The translations under genes were made by a program, and so were the position numbers. Positions 25,701-33,195 of a stretch of 64,000 bases of DNA are shown here, piece by piece. The notes beneath the pieces are model-generated. The model had not been told where the DNA came from. It saw nothing but the letters and a program-made list of their open reading frames with translations, and made no database searches. The number at the start of each line of letters is the position of its first letter. Position 1 is the first letter of the stretch. This stretch comes from Candidatus Aalborgicola bjergmarkensis (GTDB lineage: Bacteria > Pseudomonadota > Gammaproteobacteria > Burkholderiales > Burkholderiaceae_C), in assembly GCA_016708725.1 (NCBI GenBank), contig JADJFE010000012.1, forward strand, positions 62,001-126,000. The letters are read 5' to 3'.

Positions 25701-26393
25701 TCACGGTAGTCTCAGTACAAAACAGCCGCCACCGTAAGCGCCACCATTTTCTATACCCAAAGTGCCAGTGCGTTCTCCATTACGGTGCAACTTTGCCACA
25801 TGGTACGAGAAGTAAAAACCCAATCCGGTACTTCCGTTCAAAAAGTTGGTACTGGCGTTGAGCGGCACTCCTGCACTCAGGAGCATGCTGGCGGGATAGC
25901 CACGCCCATTGTCTTCAACGCGCAACTCCAGACAACCATCGACAGTATTGGCTGCAATCCTGATTTTGTCATTCGTGTAGTTGTAGGCATTATTCAGGGC
26001 ATTGATCAACACCCCGATGACCAGATCGCGGTCAAAATACCAGTAGCAATGGGGGTCACAGTCCACCGTAATGGATAGACCCTTGAGATCCATGATGGAT
26101 TTGTTCTGCAGCAACGACTCCTCAATCATCTCAGCCACCGAATGCTCGTCGATATCGGTCGGGTAGATGGACTTGCCAAGTTTGTACAGACTCAGCAACT
26201 GGATCAGGTTGGAGTTCATCCGATTGGCCTGATAAATCACCCGCTCCAGATTTTCAAACATTGCCGTGTCCCCTCGCTGGCGACAATCGACGGCGATGCC
26301 TTCCAGATAATTGGTCTGCATATTCAACGAGTTTTTCATGTCGTGAATGGATGAGGCAATGAGGTCAGTAAAACTAATTTCCTCCGGGTCCAT
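25701..26393 (-). CDS. Soluble histidine kinase-like protein
   Basis: The 230-residue protein has a HisKA-like helix with the phospho-histidine motif ASSIHDMKNSLN (residues about 13-24) and an HATPase_c region with VLINALNNAYNYT (N box), VEDNGRGYP (G1) and STGLGFYFSYHVAKLH (G2), ending GGGCFVLRLP. No membrane segment or sensor domain is present, so it probably receives its signal by protein contact. Its stop is 43 bases before the REC-TPR regulator gene on the same strand. Together they form a two-component pair. Confidence 0.83.
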   Translation of the reverse strand: MDPEEISFTDLIASSIHDMKNSLNMQTNYLEGIAVDCRQRGDTAMFENLERVIYQANRMNSNLIQLLSLYKLGKSIYPTDIDEHSVAEMIEESLLQNKSIMDLKGLSITVDCDPHCYWYFDRDLVIGVLINALNNAYNYTNDKIRIAANTVDGCLELRVEDNGRGYPASMLLSAGVPLNASTNFLNGSTGLGFYFSYHVAKLHRNGERTGTLGIENGGAYGGGCFVLRLP

Positions 26394-26494
26394 GAACTGT
26401 CTCTCCTGTATGGCGACCGCAACTGTCTGGGCATTGGAATTCGCGTTGCTTCGAACCCCGCATTATGTCAGTTGCCAATGGGCCAATGAACTTA

Positions 26495-28447
26495 TTAGCT
26501 GGCACGCTCCAACTGTTCCCAGCGTTCCAGTGCGGCAAGCAGTTCATCGTCAATCTGTGCCGTGCGACTTGCCAGCTGCAGGGCACGAACGTTGTCACTC
26601 GCGTAAAGACTGCCATCGGCCAGCGCCGCGTTGATGGCTGCTTGCTCGGATTCCAGCGCGGCAATCCGCTGCGGCAAGCCATCAAGTTCCCGCTGCTCTT
26701 TGAAACTGAGTTTGCGGGCTTTCGGCGCTGATATGACGGACGCAGCCGGAGATGAATTGTTATCCTTTTTTGATAGCTGCTCCCGCACATCCATCAGGGG
26801 CTTCAAGCCATTTTTGCTTGTAATGTTGGCTATTTCAGCCGCCCGGCGGCTTTGTGTCAGCCAGTCATTCACACCGCCTTCGTACTCGCGCCAGCGTGCA
26901 TGGCCCTCATAGGCAATGGTACTGGTCACCACGTTGTCCATGAAACTGCGGTCATGGCTGACCAGGAACACCGTGCCATCGTAGTTCTGTAGCAGGTCTT
27001 CCAGCAGCTCCAGCGTGTCAATGTCCAGGTCATTGGTGGGTTCGTCCAGCACCAGCACGTTGGCCGGGCGGGCAAACAGCCGGGCCAGTAGCAATCGGTT
27101 GCGCTCGCCCCCGCTCAAACTGCGTACCGGCGAGTGCGCACGCGCCGGGGAAAATAAAAAGTCGCCCAGATAGCTCTTGACGTGTTTTTTCTGGTTGCCA
27201 ATTTCAATCCACTCGCTGCCCGGACTGATGAAATCCTCCAGCGTTGCATCCAGGTCCAGGGCATTGCGCAACTGGTCGAAATACGCCACCGTTACATTGG
27301 CTCCGAGGCGCACGGTGCCCCAGGGGCTGTGGCCTGGCTCGGGCTTAGGGGCGTTGGCGGGTGCCGGGTCCGGCGCGAGTTCGCCCAGAATCAGCTTGAG
27401 CAGTGTGGTTTTTCCGGCACCGTTGGGGCCCAGCAAGCCAATCTTGTCGCCGCGCAACACGGTAGTGCTGAAGTCTTGCACCACCACCTTGTCGCCAAAG
27501 GTCTTGCTGACATGCACCAGCTCCGACACCAGTTTGCCACTGGCAGCGCCACTGACCAGGTCCATATTGACACGGCCCACAGCCGCGCGCCGCGCCGCAT
27601 GCTGGGCGCGCAGATTTTCCAGTCGGGTGATACGCCCCTGGGCACGGGTCCGCCGCGCCTCCACGCCTTTGCGAATCCAGATCTCTTCTGCGGCCAGCAG
27701 CTTGTCGGCACGGGCATTGATGACGGCCTCTTGCGCCATTTGTTCGTCCTTTTGCAGCACGTAGGCCGCAAAGTTGCCGGGATAGGACAGCAGTTTTCCG
27801 CGATCCAGTTCGACGATACGGGTGGCGACCTTGTCCAGAAACGTCCGGTCATGGGTAATGGTGACGATGCTGCCCTTGAATTCCCGCAGCAGACCTTCGA
27901 GCCACTCTATCGAATCGAGGTCCAGGTGGTTGGTCGGCTCGTCCAGCAGCAGTACGTCAGGTGCAAACACCAGCGCCTGCGCCAGGGCGACGCGCTTCTT
28001 GGTGCCGCCCGACAGGGTGTTGATGACGGCCTGTGGTTCCAGATGGAGCCGGTGCAGGGTTTCCTGCACCCGTTGCTCCCAGTTCCAGCCGTCCTGGGCT
28101 TCGATAGCGCTTTGCAATGCATCCAGATCGCCATGGCCCAGTGAATATTCCTCAATCAGGGCGATAACCCCCGCCAAACCTGCGCGAACAGCTTCAAAAA
28201 CGCTAGCATCTGCGCTCAGGTCCGGCTCCTGTGCCACGTAGGCAATGCGGGTGTTATTCTGGATTTGCAAGCTGCCGTCGTCCGGCTTTTCCAATCCACC
28301 CAGGATTTTGAGCAAAGACGATTTGCCAGTGCCATTGCGCCCGATCAGTCCGACGCGCTCGTCAGCTTCCAGGGAAAAATCAGCGTGATCCAGCAAGGCA
28401 ACGTGTCCGAATGCGAGCTGGGCGTCAAGTAGGGTAATGCGTGCCAT
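26495..28447 (-). CDS. uup: ABC-F family ATPase, Uup-like
   Basis: The 650-residue protein has two ABC ATPase domains and no membrane segments. Walker A is GLIGRNGTGKSS in the first domain and GLLGPNGAGKTT in the second. The ABC signatures are NTLSGGTKKRV and RSLSGGERNRL, with LLLDEPTNHLDLDS and LVLDEPTNDLDIDT as Walker B. An inter-domain helix linker precedes the second half, and the C-terminus ends in a charged coiled coil, the mark of Uup rather than EttA or YheS. ABC-F proteins act on the ribosome or on DNA-related stability. It is divergent from exbB with 77 bases between starts. Confidence 0.92.
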   Translation of the reverse strand: MARITLLDAQLAFGHVALLDHADFSLEADERVGLIGRNGTGKSSLLKILGGLEKPDDGSLQIQNNTRIAYVAQEPDLSADASVFEAVRAGLAGVIALIEEYSLGHGDLDALQSAIEAQDGWNWEQRVQETLHRLHLEPQAVINTLSGGTKKRVALAQALVFAPDVLLLDEPTNHLDLDSIEWLEGLLREFKGSIVTITHDRTFLDKVATRIVELDRGKLLSYPGNFAAYVLQKDEQMAQEAVINARADKLLAAEEIWIRKGVEARRTRAQGRITRLENLRAQHAARRAAVGRVNMDLVSGAASGKLVSELVHVSKTFGDKVVVQDFSTTVLRGDKIGLLGPNGAGKTTLLKLILGELAPDPAPANAPKPEPGHSPWGTVRLGANVTVAYFDQLRNALDLDATLEDFISPGSEWIEIGNQKKHVKSYLGDFLFSPARAHSPVRSLSGGERNRLLLARLFARPANVLVLDEPTNDLDIDTLELLEDLLQNYDGTVFLVSHDRSFMDNVVTSTIAYEGHARWREYEGGVNDWLTQSRRAAEIANITSKNGLKPLMDVREQLSKKDNNSSPAASVISAPKARKLSFKEQRELDGLPQRIAALESEQAAINAALADGSLYASDNVRALQLASRTAQIDDELLAALERWEQLERAS

Positions 28448-28474
28448 GGGGGAGCGATTATCACCCGATTATCC

Positions 28475-28590
28475 CCCGCAGCGCACGGCCATCTACAATT
28501 CTTTTCCTCATCTACGGGGAATCGATGGTGCATACGAAATTGAAGATGCGGGTTTGGGCTTGGCTACTGGGCCTGGGCCTGGGGTTGGTG
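28475..28590 (+). repeat. Duplicated leader, copy 1 (exbB start)
   Basis: The bases before and just after the exbB ATG (28525) align without gaps, at an offset of exactly 4605 bases, with 33080-33195 at the start of the peptide-binding protein gene. The shared part includes ATCTACAATTCTTT, CTCATCTAC, GGGAATCGATGG (ribosome site and start) and the first 15-20 codons (MVHTKLK). Identity fades after codon 20. Confidence 0.88.
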
Positions 28591-29328
28591 TTTGCCTTTG
28601 TACCGGGCAGCTTGGTACTGGCCCAGACCAATACCCCGGACACCGGAATCACCGGGATTGCATCCGCAGTGGCAAACCCCTATGGCCTGGCCGCCCTGTG
28701 GAATACCTCGGATGCGGTGGCCAAGGGCGTGCTCCTGATACTGGCAGGTATGAGTCTGGGGAGTTGGTATATCCTGGTTGCCAAACTGCTGGAACAGCGA
28801 AAAATCAGCCGTCATGCGCAAGAAGCTGCCGAAAAGTTCTGGAGCGCAGGCTCCGTGGAGCAAGGCGCCGCTGCACTCCCCCCGGAAAGCCCCTACCAGT
28901 TCATTGCCGCGTCCGGCCTGGAAGCCACGCAAAAACACAGTGGCTTGATGGGGCACATCCCCTTGCACGACTGGATCAGCATGCGTATTCAGCGTGCGGT
29001 GGATCGTGTCAACCGGGACATGCAAAGCGGCCTGGCTTTTTTGGCAACGGTTGGCTCCATTGCGCCGTTTGTGGGCCTGTTCGGTACGGTATGGGGTATT
29101 TACCACGCACTGAGTGCGATTGGCGTTTCAGGACAGGCTTCCATTGACAAGGTGGCCGGCCCCGTGGGCGAAGCACTCATCATGACCGCCCTGGGGCTGG
29201 CCGTCGCGGTGCCAGCGGTTCTGGCCTACAACTGGCTGGTGGCACGCAACCGTGGCGTAATGGACGACATTCGCGGCTTTGGCAGCGATCTGCATGCCGT
29301 CTTGCTAGGCTCTTGCGCTACGCCATGA
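28525..29328 (+). CDS. exbB: ExbB/TolQ-type proton channel subunit
   Basis: ExbB is the inner-membrane stator that uses the proton gradient to drive TonB. The 267-residue product has an N-terminal secretion-like segment ending LVLAQ, a first conserved helix (VLLILAGMSLGSWYILV), a cytoplasmic domain, and the characteristic ATVGSIAPFVGLFGTVWGIYH and GEALIMTALGLAVAVPAVLAYN helices. The ATG at 28525 is followed by MVHTKLKMRVWAW. This leader is shared with the binding-protein gene at 33130, and most ExbB proteins do not have it. The stop overlaps the first exbD start by four bases. Confidence 0.93.
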   Translation: MVHTKLKMRVWAWLLGLGLGLVFAFVPGSLVLAQTNTPDTGITGIASAVANPYGLAALWNTSDAVAKGVLLILAGMSLGSWYILVAKLLEQRKISRHAQEAAEKFWSAGSVEQGAAALPPESPYQFIAASGLEATQKHSGLMGHIPLHDWISMRIQRAVDRVNRDMQSGLAFLATVGSIAPFVGLFGTVWGIYHALSAIGVSGQASIDKVAGPVGEALIMTALGLAVAVPAVLAYNWLVARNRGVMDDIRGFGSDLHAVLLGSCATP

Positions 29329-29738
29329 TGCGCACGACGGGAACTGAGGATGCACAGCCGATTGCCAGCATCAACACGACCCCCCTGGTTGATGTGATGC
29401 TGGTGCTGCTGATCATCTTTTTAATCACCGTTCCGGTCGTCACCACCTCGATTCCGGTAACCTTGCCCAAGGAGCGGGTTGAGGTGCGTGAAACCAGGCC
29501 GGAAAACATCATCATTTCCGTAGACAGTGCCAACCAGGTGTATTGGTACGACAAGCGCGTGGCCAGCAGTGAAGAATTGTTGGCAAAACTCAAAAAGGTG
29601 TCCGAGGCCAAACCCCAACCCGAAGTCCAGATTCGCGGCGACAGGACAGCACGCTATGAGGGCGTTGGCAGGATTTTGTACGCCTGCCAGCGCGCGGGCA
29701 TTGCCAAGGTTGCGTTCATCACCGAGCCTCCTGGTTAA
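29325..29738 (+). CDS. exbD: ExbD/TolR-type subunit, first copy
   Basis: This 137-residue protein is the single-pass partner of ExbB. The N-terminal ASINTTPLVDVMLVLLIIFL contains the membrane helix with its essential aspartate (VDV). A periplasmic domain follows with VYWYDKRVASSEELLAKL and a closing ACQRAGIAKVAFITEPP. The start at 29325 (MMRTTG) shares ATGA with the exbB stop. A second exbD follows after six bases, an arrangement seen in some xanthomonad and betaproteobacterial TonB systems. Confidence 0.92.
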   Translation: MMRTTGTEDAQPIASINTTPLVDVMLVLLIIFLITVPVVTTSIPVTLPKERVEVRETRPENIIISVDSANQVYWYDKRVASSEELLAKLKKVSEAKPQPEVQIRGDRTARYEGVGRILYACQRAGIAKVAFITEPPG

Positions 29739-29744
29739 ACGAAT

Positions 29745-30176
29745 ATGGCAATGTATACAGGAAAATCACTGCATGGTGGGGACGAACCCGATGTGTTGAT
29801 GGACATCAACACCACGCCCCTGATTGACGTGCTGCTGGTGTTGCTGGTGATGTTGATCATCACCATTCCGATCCAGTTGCACGCAATCAATCTGGAAATG
29901 CCCAGGGGTGTGACGGCACCTCAACCCGACAAGCCGGAGAAAATTCGCATCGACATTGGCGCAGACAACATACTGTATTGGCAAGGCGTACCGGTTTCGG
30001 CCCAGGAACTGGAAAACCGCATGGAAACACTCAGGTCACAGACGCCGCAGCCAGAATTGCATATTCGACCCGATAAGTCCGCGCAGTACGCTGTCTTTGC
30101 CCATGTTCTATCCACCTCCAAACGCCAGGGGCTGCGCAACATCGCCGTCATTGGCAGTGAGCAGTTTGCCCCATGA
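29745..30176 (+). CDS. exbD: ExbD/TolR-type subunit, second copy
   Basis: The 143-residue paralogue has the same layout: MDINTTPLIDVLLVLLVMLI with the membrane aspartate, then a periplasmic domain with NILYWQGVPVSAQELENRM and KRQGLRNIAVIGSEQF. It differs enough from the first copy to be an old duplication. Its stop shares ATGA with the tonB start, so all four genes of the cluster are translationally coupled. Confidence 0.92.
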   Translation: MAMYTGKSLHGGDEPDVLMDINTTPLIDVLLVLLVMLIITIPIQLHAINLEMPRGVTAPQPDKPEKIRIDIGADNILYWQGVPVSAQELENRMETLRSQTPQPELHIRPDKSAQYAVFAHVLSTSKRQGLRNIAVIGSEQFAP

Positions 30177-30855
30177 ATGCGGTAGGCATTCAAACAGGTA
30201 TTCACCCGGTCTACGGCAAGCGCAGCTGGTCGCAGCGCTACCAAAGCAGCGCCATCGTCATTGCGCTGCATATTCTGATCGTCTGGGGCATCCTCTCGGG
30301 CAACGTCCGCAACGCCTTGTCACCCCAGAAAAAGCCACTGACCGCCGAAATCATTCAGGAAGTCAACATTGCGCCACCGCCGCCGCCGCCGCCACGCCTC
30401 CACCCAAGACAGTCCGCATGCCCGAGCCTGCGCCCAGGTCGGCTACGCCGCCCCCTTTTGTACCAACTCCCGATGTGGCACCAGCGACCCCGGCAACAGC
30501 CCCGGCCATTGAAGCGGTCACAACACCACCGCTGCAGGCCGCCAGCATTGCGCCACCGCCACCACCAACAACAGCCCCGGCGCCAGCATCCACCGTGCCG
30601 GCACACTCCGACATGGCACTGAGTTGTCCGACGCAGATACCACCCGAGATGCCGCGCAAAGCCCTGCAGGATGGCACCAGCGGCGTGGTAAAGGCGCAGG
30701 CCTTGATTCGCGATGGTGTGGTCAGGGAGGTCACCATCGTATCCGGGCCACGGGTGTTCCATGCTGCGGTGCGTGCTGCGATGCTGGCATACCAATGCCA
30801 TGTTGTCCCTGGGGATGTGCTGGCACTCCAGGAGTTTGTCTTCAAGGTTGAATAG
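30173..30855 (+). pseudogene. tonB: TonB-like protein gene broken by a single-base frameshift
   Basis: The frame opened at 30173 encodes a TonB N-terminus: a membrane helix (SSAIVIALHILIVWGIL), then IIQEVNIAPPPPPPP. At about 30394-30396 the frame is lost in the proline repeat. A different frame then continues as PPPKTVRMPEPAPRS, a long Pro/Ala-rich spacer and a TonB C-terminal domain (GTSGVVKAQALIRDGVVREVTIVSGP to LALQEFVFKVE) ending at 30855. Adding one base between CCA and CG at this point would restore one continuous 226-227-residue TonB. Either the gene is inactive, or the base is missing through a sequencing error, or a ribosomal slip rescues it. The cluster context (exbB-exbD-exbD) supports the assignment. 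Confidence 0.83.
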
Positions 30856-30904
30856 GCTTGTGTCGTCTTGCCGACGAAGGCCATGGCGTGGTCGTTGGAT
30901 TTGC

Positions 30905-31112
30905 CTCCCTCGCCCCAGCGGGGAGAGGGGGCTAATATTTCATATTGCCGGTGATATTAAAAATCCAAAAACTGCGCTGCGAAACCCTCCTGCAAGCCTT
31001 TGTGACATCACTTTGGCCGCAAATCAGGCATCAAATCAGCCTCTAACCCTCATGGATAGTGCGGGGGCAGCTATTAATAACGTAGTAATAACAAGCCCAT
31101 CCACAGCACCGC
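30905..31112. repeat. Dispersed inverted-repeat element, copy 1 (shortened)
   Basis: This segment starts with CCCTCGCCCCAGCGGGGAG (the end sequence of the 306-bp element at 55847-56152). It then continues with about 170 bases closely matching the reverse complement of that element's interior, from ATTTCATATTGCC through AAACTGCG and AGCTATTAATAA to CCATCCACAGCACCGC. The far end repeat is missing. It fills most of the 30856-31207 gap, which has no gene. Confidence 0.85.
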
Positions 31113-31135
31113 GAATGGTGTGATTGATTTGAAAA

Positions 31136-31153
31136 TGGGTACCCACTTACCCA
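31136..31153. promoter_or_regulatory. Palindromic candidate operator of the phd-vapC module
   Basis: TGGGTACCCA (31136-31145) is a perfect palindrome and is followed by a further half site ACTTACCCA. It lies about 60 bases before the antitoxin start. Phd/YefM antitoxins normally repress their own operon by binding such palindromes. Confidence 0.4.
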
Positions 31154-31207
31154 AAACTTCCACAAATGTCGTAACATACAAACATTACTGACATCTGATA
31201 GGCCAAC

Positions 31208-31468
31208 ATGGGTATCCATACATTTTCGAGCCGCGACTTCACGCGTGATGTGTCCGCCGCCAAGCGCGCGGCGCTGGATGGCCCGGTGTTTATTACCGAC
31301 CGTGGACGTCCTGCCTATGCGCTGCTGAAAATCGACGACTATTACCGCATGGCCGGGAAAAGCGGGCCATCGCTGCTGGAGGTAATGGATGGCATTGCGG
31401 GTGGTGAGGGCATTGATTTCGAGCCGCCCCGGCTCACGCTGCAAGTTCGTGGTGCATCGTTTGACTGA
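31208..31468 (+). CDS. Phd/YefM-type antitoxin
   Basis: The 86-residue protein has the Phd/YefM N-terminal fold (FSSRDFTRDVSAAKRAAL, then GPVFITDRGRPAYALLKIDDYYRM) and a C-terminal toxin-binding tail. It should neutralise the PIN toxin encoded nine bases downstream and repress the operon through the palindromes upstream. Confidence 0.88.
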   Translation: MGIHTFSSRDFTRDVSAAKRAALDGPVFITDRGRPAYALLKIDDYYRMAGKSGPSLLEVMDGIAGGEGIDFEPPRLTLQVRGASFD

Positions 31469-31477
31469 CGCATCTCC

Positions 31478-31897
31478 ATGTTTGTACTCGACACCAACGT
31501 CATCTCCGAACTGCGCCATGGCAAACCCAATCAGTCCATGGAGGTGCGCAACTGGGCCGCTGGACAGGGCAGCAGCGGGCTTTTTCTGTCAGCCATCACC
31601 ATTCTCGAATTGGAGTTGGGCATTCAGGCCTTGGAGCGCCGCACACCACCGCAGGCAAGCGCGCTGCGCGCATGGCTTACGGGGGTGCGTGCGGCGTTCG
31701 CCGGCCGCATTTTGCCATTCACTGACAGCACTGCGCCGGTGTGTGCATCACTGCATATCCCCGATCCGCGTTCAGAACGTGATGCCATGATTGCAGCCAC
31801 CGCCATTGAGCATCAATTCACCGTGGTGACACGCAACGTGTCGGACTTTGCTGATACCGGGGTTGCGCTGATTAACCCCTGGCTTGCGGGGCAATAG
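31478..31897 (+). CDS. vapC: VapC-type PIN-domain toxin
   Basis: The 139-residue PIN ribonuclease has its conserved acidic residues in order: MFVLDTNVISELR (Asp5), ITILELELGI (Glu), ERDAMIAATAIEH (Asp) and TRNVSDFADTGV (Asp/Asn), followed by LINPW. VapC enzymes cleave tRNA or rRNA to stop growth. It is complete, unlike the truncated VapC at 45148. The pairing of a Phd antitoxin with VapC is a known combination. Confidence 0.92.
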   Translation: MFVLDTNVISELRHGKPNQSMEVRNWAAGQGSSGLFLSAITILELELGIQALERRTPPQASALRAWLTGVRAAFAGRILPFTDSTAPVCASLHIPDPRSERDAMIAATAIEHQFTVVTRNVSDFADTGVALINPWLAGQ

Positions 31898-32013
31898 CGA
31901 ATAGAAATACTTGATCAAATATGCCATTCCCGCACGTCTGACGGGCGCATGCAGCTATGAAAAGCATAGCGATTGCAGCGCAAAGGCGTCTGGAAAATTC
32001 TGACCAACCGCCA

Positions 32014-32057
32014 TGTTGCATGTAACAGATGATTGTTCTATGATGTTGCATGTAACA
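32014..32057. promoter_or_regulatory. Two direct copies of a near-palindrome before the DUF3018/PemK module
   Basis: TGTTGCATGTAACA occurs at 32014-32027 and again at 32044-32057, exactly 30 bases apart, so both lie on the same face of the helix. Each copy is an imperfect palindrome around CATG. They lie 20-60 bases before the antitoxin start and probably form the autoregulation site. Confidence 0.6.
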
Positions 32058-32075
32058 ATCCAGGAGGATGAAAAA

Positions 32076-32300
32076 ATGGCTACGACAGATGTGAATGCAC
32101 GAGTTCAAAGGCACCGTGATGCGTTGCGCATGGCGGGTCTTCGTCCGGTTCAAATTTGGGTGCCAGATACGCGACGGCCAGACTTCGCTCAGGAGTGCCG
32201 CCGCCAGTCGCAACTTGTTGCCCAAAGCGATGCGGCTGATACGGGATTGCAGCAGTTCATGGATGCTGCCTTGGCAGACGTGGATGGCTGGACGCCATGA
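32076..32300 (+). CDS. DUF3018-type antitoxin (MazE-like)
   Basis: The 74-residue protein has the DUF3018 pattern: NARVQRHRDALRMAGLRPVQIWVPDTR, then FAQECRRQSQLVAQ and a C-terminal DAALADVDGW. This family is a partner of MazF/PemK toxins. The ATG at 32076 follows AGGAGG (32062-32067). The stop shares ATGA with the toxin start. Confidence 0.88.
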   Translation: MATTDVNARVQRHRDALRMAGLRPVQIWVPDTRRPDFAQECRRQSQLVAQSDAADTGLQQFMDAALADVDGWTP

Positions 32301-32623
32301 TGCGAGGTGACTTTGTGACCATCGCCATGCAGGGCGACTTTGGCAAACCCAGGCCTGCCTTGGTCATTCAGGCCGACCAGTTTGCCGAAAACGCAACGCT
32401 GACAGTGTTGCCAGTAACCAGCGCGCTGGTTGCTGCACCGCTGCTACGCATCACCGTGGCACCCAGCGCCCAGAATGGCCTGCAGAAACCTTCACAGGTG
32501 ATGGTAGACAAGGCCATGACGGTCAAGCGCGACAAGGTAGGGCAAGCTTTTGGATGCATTGACGCAGACACCTTGGTGGAGATTGAACGTTGCTTGGCCG
32601 TTTTCTTGGGCATTGCCAAGTGA
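32297..32623 (+). CDS. MazF/PemK-type endoribonuclease toxin
   Basis: The 108-residue toxin has the PemK fold marks: MRGDFVTIAMQGDFGKPRPALVIQ, VLPVTSALVAAPLLRITV, the GLQKPSQVMVDKAMTV segment and a closing GCIDADTLVEIERCLAVFLG. MazF enzymes cut mRNA at short single-stranded sites. The start overlaps the antitoxin stop, so toxin synthesis depends on antitoxin translation. Confidence 0.92.
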   Translation: MMRGDFVTIAMQGDFGKPRPALVIQADQFAENATLTVLPVTSALVAAPLLRITVAPSAQNGLQKPSQVMVDKAMTVKRDKVGQAFGCIDADTLVEIERCLAVFLGIAK

Positions 32624-32653
32624 ATTGCTGCACACCAAATACCATGACCACCT

Positions 32654-32848
32654 TTGCCATCCAAATCATTTGAGGAACTACGGCAACACATTCAGACGGT
32701 GGTGTTGCACGGCATCCCATTGGTGACTCTGGACGTGGATGGCATGTTGCACACCAAACGCACCACACGCGCATCGGACATTCCGGACCGTTTGAAACTT
32801 GAAAGACTGAAAAATGCGCTGCGCGAACAGACGCAAAATTTATCATGA
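32654..32848 (+). CDS. Small hypothetical protein, possible gene remnant
   Basis: The 64-codon frame begins at TTG and reads SFEELRQHIQTVVLHG, then a region with LVTLDVDG and ends in a basic helix (RLKLERLKNALREQ). No family is recognised. Its stop overlaps the next small frame by four bases. The start codon is weak and there is no clear ribosome site, so it may be the debris of a longer gene. Confidence 0.35.
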   Translation: MPSKSFEELRQHIQTVVLHGIPLVTLDVDGMLHTKRTTRASDIPDRLKLERLKNALREQTQNLS

Positions 32849-33042
32849 ACACCCATGTGACGCCCGCCAATCTGAACGAATTTGGTCGCTTCGATGCTCT
32901 GCGCAAAACGGTGGACCCGCAAAAGGCAAAGGCTTATTTTGAAGGTATGGAAGGTGCAACGCTCCCGATGTTCCGGGTCAACGCCAGAGCCGACAAGCTA
33001 CTCCAGGATTTCATCGTCCAAGGGGGATTTTTGTCCAACTGA
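32845..33042 (+). CDS. Small protein, possible remnant of a type I restriction subunit
   Basis: The 65-residue frame contains RKTVDPQKAKAYFEGMEG and FRVNARADKLLQDFI, which recalls C-terminal segments of type I restriction (HsdR) proteins. The similarity is from memory and weak. If correct, this is debris of a restriction locus, comparable to the hsdM remnant at 56.2 kb. It overlaps the frame before it by ATGA and ends about 40 bases before the duplicated leader. Confidence 0.35.
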   Translation: MNTHVTPANLNEFGRFDALRKTVDPQKAKAYFEGMEGATLPMFRVNARADKLLQDFIVQGGFLSN

Positions 33043-33079
33043 GCCTGGCTAGATTCATCCCGTCAGATGTTAGCGCATG

Positions 33080-33195
33080 CCCGCAACGCGCTGCCATCTA
33101 CAATTCTTTCCCTCATCTACAGGGAATCGATGGTGCATACGAAATTGAAGACGTGGGTTCTGGCTTGCTTACTAGGCATGGGCTTGGCCGGGTGC
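33080..33195 (+). repeat. Duplicated leader, copy 2 (binding-protein gene start)
   Basis: This stretch is the ungapped partner of 28475-28590. Differences are scattered single bases (for example CTTTCC against CTTTTCC, CTACAGG against CTACGGG). It covers the ribosome site, the start ATG 33130 and the signal-peptide codons of the downstream gene. The two copies are direct repeats 4.6 kb apart, bracketing the exbB-tonB cluster and the two toxin modules. Confidence 0.88.

Noticed and set aside
27182..28144. 320-codon plus-strand frame inside uup
   Set aside because: It lies opposite a full ABC-F gene with all motifs intact; composition is that of a shadow frame.
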